In this document: positions 5,127-6,026 of the stretch, one piece after another | Layout: every line of letters starts with the position of its first letter | Numbering within the stretch: position 1 is the first letter of the stretch | Assembly (NCBI GenBank): GCA_002305445.1 | Contig: DBRA01000015.1 | Span: forward strand, 1-6,026 | DNA: 6,026 bases | Source of the DNA: Clostridiales bacterium UBA1380 | GTDB lineage: Bacteria > Bacillota > Clostridia > Oscillospirales > CAG-272 | Direction: 5' to 3' | The notes under the pieces: generated by a model | The model's input: the letters and a program-made list of their open reading frames with translations, nothing else | Databases searched by the model: none | What the model was told of the DNA's origin: nothing | Made by a program: the position numbers and the translations under genes

Positions 5127-6026
5127 TGGCGGTCACCGGAATGCCAAAATCTAAGAAAAAAACATCGCGCGGGCTCATAATCGTGATAATCATCGCCCTG
5201 CTTCTCATAATCACGCTCGCGAACTCGCTGTATACGGTAGCCGAAAACGAATACGCCGCAGTAGTGCGCTTCTCCAAGATCGAGTACATAAAGGACACCG
5301 CCGGCATCGCGCTCAAGGTGCCGTTCATCGACAGCGTGCTGCGCTTCCCGCGCACGACGCTGCTCTACGACGTCCCCGAATCCGAGGTGCTCACCGCCGA
5401 CAAGAAGAACATGACCGTCGACTGCTACCTGATCTGGGAGATAACAGACCCGCAGACGTTCTACCAGACGCTCGGCACGATCGCCGAAGCCGAGGCGCGC
5501 CTCGACGCGATCACTTACAACGCGTTCAAGAACCTCATGGGCACGCTGCAGCAGAGCGACATCATAAACGAAGACGATCCCGAAGAGCGCAACGTTATAT
5601 ACGAGGACATCGCCGTCGACGTCGCGAACATCGCCAAGACATACGGCATCGGCGTCAAGGACATCAAAATTAAGCGCTTCGACCTGCCATCCGACAACGA
5701 GCAGGCGGTCTACGCGCGCATGATCTCCGAGCGCACTCAGATCGCCGAGAAGTACACCGCCGACGGCGAGCTGTCCGCCGCGGTCATACGCAACGAGGTC
5801 GACAAGACCGTCAACATCACAATATCCGACGCCGAAGCCGAAGCGGAGCGCATCATCGCCGAGGGCGAAGCCGAGTACATGCGCCGCCTCGCCGAAGCGT
5901 ACAACACCGAGGACAAGAAGTCGTTCTACGAGTTCATGCTCGCGCTCGACGCGCTCAAGGCGTCGCTCAACGGCTCCGACAAGACCGTCATCATCGGCGC
6001 GGACTCGCCGCTGGGCAGGCTGCTGC
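5126..6026 (+). CDS. hflC: HflC-like SPFH-domain membrane protein, 3' end cut by window edge
   Basis: An open frame of 300 codons from ATG 5126 to the end of the window with no stop, so the gene is incomplete here. HflC is the obligate partner of HflK in the membrane complex that modulates FtsH in E. coli. The basic start (MAVTGMPKSKKKTSRG) precedes one membrane segment (about 17-36). The SPFH domain begins with ENEYAAVVRFSKI (40-52) and includes LTADKKNMTVDCYLIWEI (89-106). The helical region carries ARMISERTQIAEKY (197-210) and IIAEGEAEYMRRLAEAYN (243-260). SFYEFMLALDALKASL (266-281) and TVIIGADSPLGRLL (287-300) match the family's C-terminal 'FY.F.rSL.AY' and 'VlspdSeff' segments, so little is missing. 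The family's usual RGEGDAEA motif is altered to AEGEAEY. GGAGAGGAGG (5106-5115) lies 10 nt before the ATG, which overlaps the hflK stop by one base. Confidence 0.92.
   Translation, partial: MAVTGMPKSKKKTSRGLIIVIIIALLLIITLANSLYTVAENEYAAVVRFSKIEYIKDTAGIALKVPFIDSVLRFPRTTLLYDVPESEVLTADKKNMTVDCYLIWEITDPQTFYQTLGTIAEAEARLDAITYNAFKNLMGTLQQSDIINEDDPEERNVIYEDIAVDVANIAKTYGIGVKDIKIKRFDLPSDNEQAVYARMISERTQIAEKYTADGELSAAVIRNEVDKTVNITISDAEAEAERIIAEGEAEYMRRLAEAYNTEDKKSFYEFMLALDALKASLNGSDKTVIIGADSPLGRLL

Overview
The window looks like ordinary chromosomal DNA from a GC-rich Gram-positive, most likely a member of the Clostridia. The evidence is strong Shine-Dalgarno sites, sigma-A type promoters with consensus boxes, a TepA-type ClpP homologue (a family typical of Firmicutes), and an aspartate-semialdehyde dehydrogenase of the long archaeal/fungal/clostridial type. 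Codons mostly end in G or C, while the intergenic regions include AT-rich promoter stretches. The species cannot be named from this. I see no mobile elements, CRISPR arrays, tRNAs or rRNAs.

Layout. Positions 1-181 are an AT-rich promoter region. tepA (182-826, +) encodes a cytoplasmic ClpP-fold serine protease homologue. It converges on asd (1043-2119, -), which makes aspartate-semialdehyde for lysine, threonine, methionine and diaminopimelate synthesis. A perfect 12-bp stem-loop terminator (949-982) lies between them. Between asd and guaB is a 491-bp gap containing two back-to-back promoters with perfect consensus boxes: one fires left into asd with a leader of about 73 nt, the other fires right into guaB with a leader of about 338 nt. 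guaB (2611-4113, +) encodes IMP dehydrogenase with both CBS domains. It is followed by hflK (4146-5126, TTG start) and hflC (5126 to the window edge, 3' end missing), a pair of membrane-anchored SPFH proteins of the FtsH-modulator family. guaB-hflK-hflC look like one transcription unit.

The genes are housekeeping: protein quality control (tepA, hflKC), amino-acid and cell-wall precursor supply (asd) and guanine nucleotide supply (guaB). The unexplained part is the guaB leader. It begins about 9 nt after the predicted transcription start with a 13-position helix (12 pairs) that encloses two smaller hairpins, in a riboswitch-like three-way-junction layout. It continues with mutually exclusive pairings and a terminator-like hairpin. 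I could not assign it to any riboswitch class I know, and it is the best candidate here for something undescribed.
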